A stretch of DNA of 64,000 bases from Herbinix hemicellulosilytica. Its GTDB lineage: Bacteria > Bacillota > Clostridia > Lachnospirales > Lachnospiraceae. Each line of letters starts with the position of its first letter. The first letter of the stretch is position 1. The stretch spans positions 1 through 64,000 of the forward strand of contig NZ_CVTD020000010.1 of assembly GCF_002904165.1 (NCBI RefSeq). The letters run 5' to 3'. Shown here in pieces: positions 61,528-64,000 of the stretch. The notes beneath the pieces are model-generated. The model was not told the DNA's origin. It worked only from the letters and a program-made list of their open reading frames with translations, and did no database searches. The position numbers and the translations under genes were made by a program.

Positions 61528-61950
61528 ATGAGAATTAGTAAAATCTTATTGATATTCCGACAGGCGTAATGGAATATGCTTTTAAAATAATATCAACCAA
61601 TGTAGATATTACAAGAACAGGAATAGAGATTCTTCGAAGCCTTGTAAATGAGGTTGAATACCTGAAAGAATCCGTTTTAAAAGACCGGGAAAAATAAAAA
61701 GTTGTATCCTCATAAAAACATAAAGACTGACCTCGATACATCAAAAGCGCAACTTCTCTGATAAAAATACTTTTCCTCACTTTAATTATAACATAAATCA
61801 AATAGCAAATATAGAATGTTTATTTTTAAATTTAACTGCTATACTTTGATAGTATGTAAGCGGCTTTTCCTAAAAAAGCAAGCAATGGAGAAGATATAGA
61901 GAAGTTAATTTTTTATGCGCTTATAATAATTAATTTGGAGGTAAGATTAA
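61528..61950. other. Intergenic region after def
   Basis: A 42-codon open stretch (61569-61697, ending LVNEVEYLKESVLKDREK) has no ribosome site and could be the tail of a lost gene. Nothing else is clear. Confidence 0.4.
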
Positions 61951-62691
61951 ATGAATATAAAATTTGATCCAAATAACACCGTTATAAAACTCTGCATGAG
62001 CGGGATGAGCTATGAGGATAGCGGTAAAATTGAAGATGCTATCACTATGTTTCAGAAAGCATGGGATGAAGCTACAGATGACTATGAAAGGTTTATTGCG
62101 GCTTATCATTTAGGTCGTAAACAAAAGAGCATTACAGACAGATTGAAATGGATGGAAATATCTTTGCGGTGCGCACTAAATATAAATGACGAAAATGTTA
62201 AAAGTGCATACTCGACTTTATATTTAAATATTGCCAAATGCTTTGAGGAGATGGGCGATTTTGACAATGCAAAAAAATATTATGAGTTATCAAATTCATA
62301 TAAGGATGTTCATTCTGATGATGGACCATTTTATCATGGGACAAAGGCAGATTTGAAAGTTGGTGATTTACTTACAGCAGGTGGAACTTCAAATTTCAAT
62401 TCCGATCTGAAAATGAACCATATTTATTTCACTGCCAATATAAATGTTGCAGCCCTGGCAGCAGCATTAGCAAAAGGAGAAGGAAGAGAACGTATTTATA
62501 TAGTAGAACCTACAGGTGATTTTGAAAACGACCCTAATGTTACCGATAAAAAGTTTCCCGGCAACTTAACACGTTCATATCGCTCGAAAGAACCGTTAAA
62601 AATTATAGGTGAAGTAACTGAGTGGTCAAAATTGACCACCGATGAACAGGGAGAATGGCGTAAAAAATTAGCCAAAACAAAGGCGAAATAA
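61951..62691 (+). CDS. arr: TPR-Arr protein: rifampin ADP-ribosyltransferase with N-terminal TPRs
   Basis: The 246-residue protein has an N-terminal region (about 1-120) with TPR-like helices: DSGKIEDAITMFQKAWDEA, then AKCFEEMGDFDNAKKYYEL. The C-terminal Arr domain follows: GPFYHGTKADLKVGDLLTAG, SNFNSDLKMNHIYFTANINV, AALAKGEGRERIYIVEPTGD and RSYRSKEPLKIIGEV. Arr transfers ADP-ribose from NAD to rifampin. The usual Arr is about 140 aa; the added TPR part is notable. TTGGAGGTAAG precedes the ATG. Resistance is inferred from family; function here is untested. Confidence 0.85.
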   Translation: MNIKFDPNNTVIKLCMSGMSYEDSGKIEDAITMFQKAWDEATDDYERFIAAYHLGRKQKSITDRLKWMEISLRCALNINDENVKSAYSTLYLNIAKCFEEMGDFDNAKKYYELSNSYKDVHSDDGPFYHGTKADLKVGDLLTAGGTSNFNSDLKMNHIYFTANINVAALAAALAKGEGRERIYIVEPTGDFENDPNVTDKKFPGNLTRSYRSKEPLKIIGEVTEWSKLTTDEQGEWRKKLAKTKAK

Positions 62692-63148
62692 TTAACTAAA
62701 TTACAGTTTGCTAGTTGCCAAATTATGAAATATTGTAACAATTATAAATCCTTCTATGATAGAAAATGCCCTTTGGTATGTGCTTGCGGGTACATATTTA
62801 AGGGTATTTTATTATGACTGTGTTAATATGCAATGATTTTATTATAATTAGTTAATCAATAATTCAAAAGTACTGTTTTTGGAGGAGCCCTTTTTATTGG
62901 AAGAGGCAAAACATCAATATTTATAATATAACTTTTGACGAAGAAAATACAATGAATAAAAATCTCTTAGATGAAGATGTAGCTTTTATTTCCCGGATGC
63001 TGCCGTAATGTGAGGAATAGAAAGTTCCAAATCTTTATTAGAAGGAGTACTTATAAAACCCATTGAATTAATTATGTTGGTTTTTATAATATACATATTT
63101 TCTAATTGGCTTAAATGTTTTGAATCAAGTTTTATAAGAATACAAAAA
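62692..63148. other. Region between arr and the feruloyl esterase
   Basis: Hairpin H7 at 62769-62804 is the main feature. Short frames (for example MNKNLLDEDVAFISRMLP at about 62950) look like remnants of a lost gene. Confidence 0.45.
62769..62813 (+). terminator. Hairpin H7, terminator-like
   Basis: CCCTTTGGTATGT and ACATATTTAAGGG form an inverted repeat followed by TATTTTATTAT, downstream of arr. Confidence 0.65.
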
Positions 63149-63151
63149 TAG

Positions 63152-64000
<849 letters not shown>

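Noticed and set aside
17599-62804. GATATGT hairpins as a CRISPR array
   Set aside because: Copies are kilobases apart, palindromic and without regular spacers; no cas genes are present.

Overview
The window reads as low-GC chromosomal DNA of an anaerobic, plant-fibre-degrading member of the Clostridia. The evidence is a type I dockerin at the right edge, a GH10 xylanase with CBM6 modules, several carbohydrate esterases, strong AGGAGG ribosome sites with frequent TTG/GTG starts, and clostridial-type DUF421/DUF4363, Feo and ACR3 genes. No rRNA, tRNA or CRISPR array was seen.

Layout. 1-4.6 kb is mobile-element debris: an ISL3 end, a truncated serine recombinase, an intact-looking IS21 (istA/istB) and a scrap resembling phage terminase-upstream DNA. 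4.77-7.2 kb is a compact module of Nudix hydrolase, SRA-HNH endonuclease, HARE-HTH-like protein and HhH-GPD glycosylase, all suited to handling damaged or modified bases. 7.3-9.96 kb holds a LysM lipoprotein and small unknown genes. 10.2-15.5 kb is an arsenic operon (arsR, DUF2703 gene, acr3, Cys-rich methyltransferase, arsD, arsA, arsC). 15.6-17.5 kb is a full group II intron.

18.9-33.9 kb is a defence island. It starts with an unrecognised three-gene set (SF2 helicase, Cys-rich unknown protein, RecD-like helicase with a putative C-terminal nuclease). A second operon follows, with HTH, PLD/SNF2 helicase, DUF4391 protein and type III Mod and Res. A complete IS66 with matching 8-bp target duplication (34.1-36.9 kb), an XRE regulator, a solitary DNA methyltransferase and a large serine recombinase (to 41.1 kb) complete the block. 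About 145-nt direct repeats (15589-15613 plus 17515-17634, and 41132-41280) flank this roughly 24-kb block, which looks like one or more recombinase-driven accessory elements.

41.4-46.5 kb is decayed accessory DNA: HNH gene, a nuclease gene with an in-frame stop, an acr3 scrap, a VOC gene, half an ABC ATPase, a methyltransferase and a broken P-loop gene. 46.8-60.3 kb is more core-like: 5'-truncated GH10 xylanase, feoAB with a divergent DtxR regulator, ECF S component, DUF421/DUF4363, and an esterase/MATE/SGNH-esterase/esterase cluster for acylated plant polysaccharides. 60.8-62.7 kb has an XRE regulator overlapping a peptide deformylase, and a TPR-Arr rifampin ADP-ribosyltransferase. The right edge cuts a CE1 feruloyl-esterase-like gene with a dockerin.

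Two cross-cutting patterns stand out. Short scars of serine-recombinase 3' ends (HVETVVLMSK-stop and variants) occur at six places, several preceded by a GATATGTTCC-type motif. A family of hairpins built on the same GATATGT word lies between genes. Together they suggest repeated integration or excision by related large serine recombinases.
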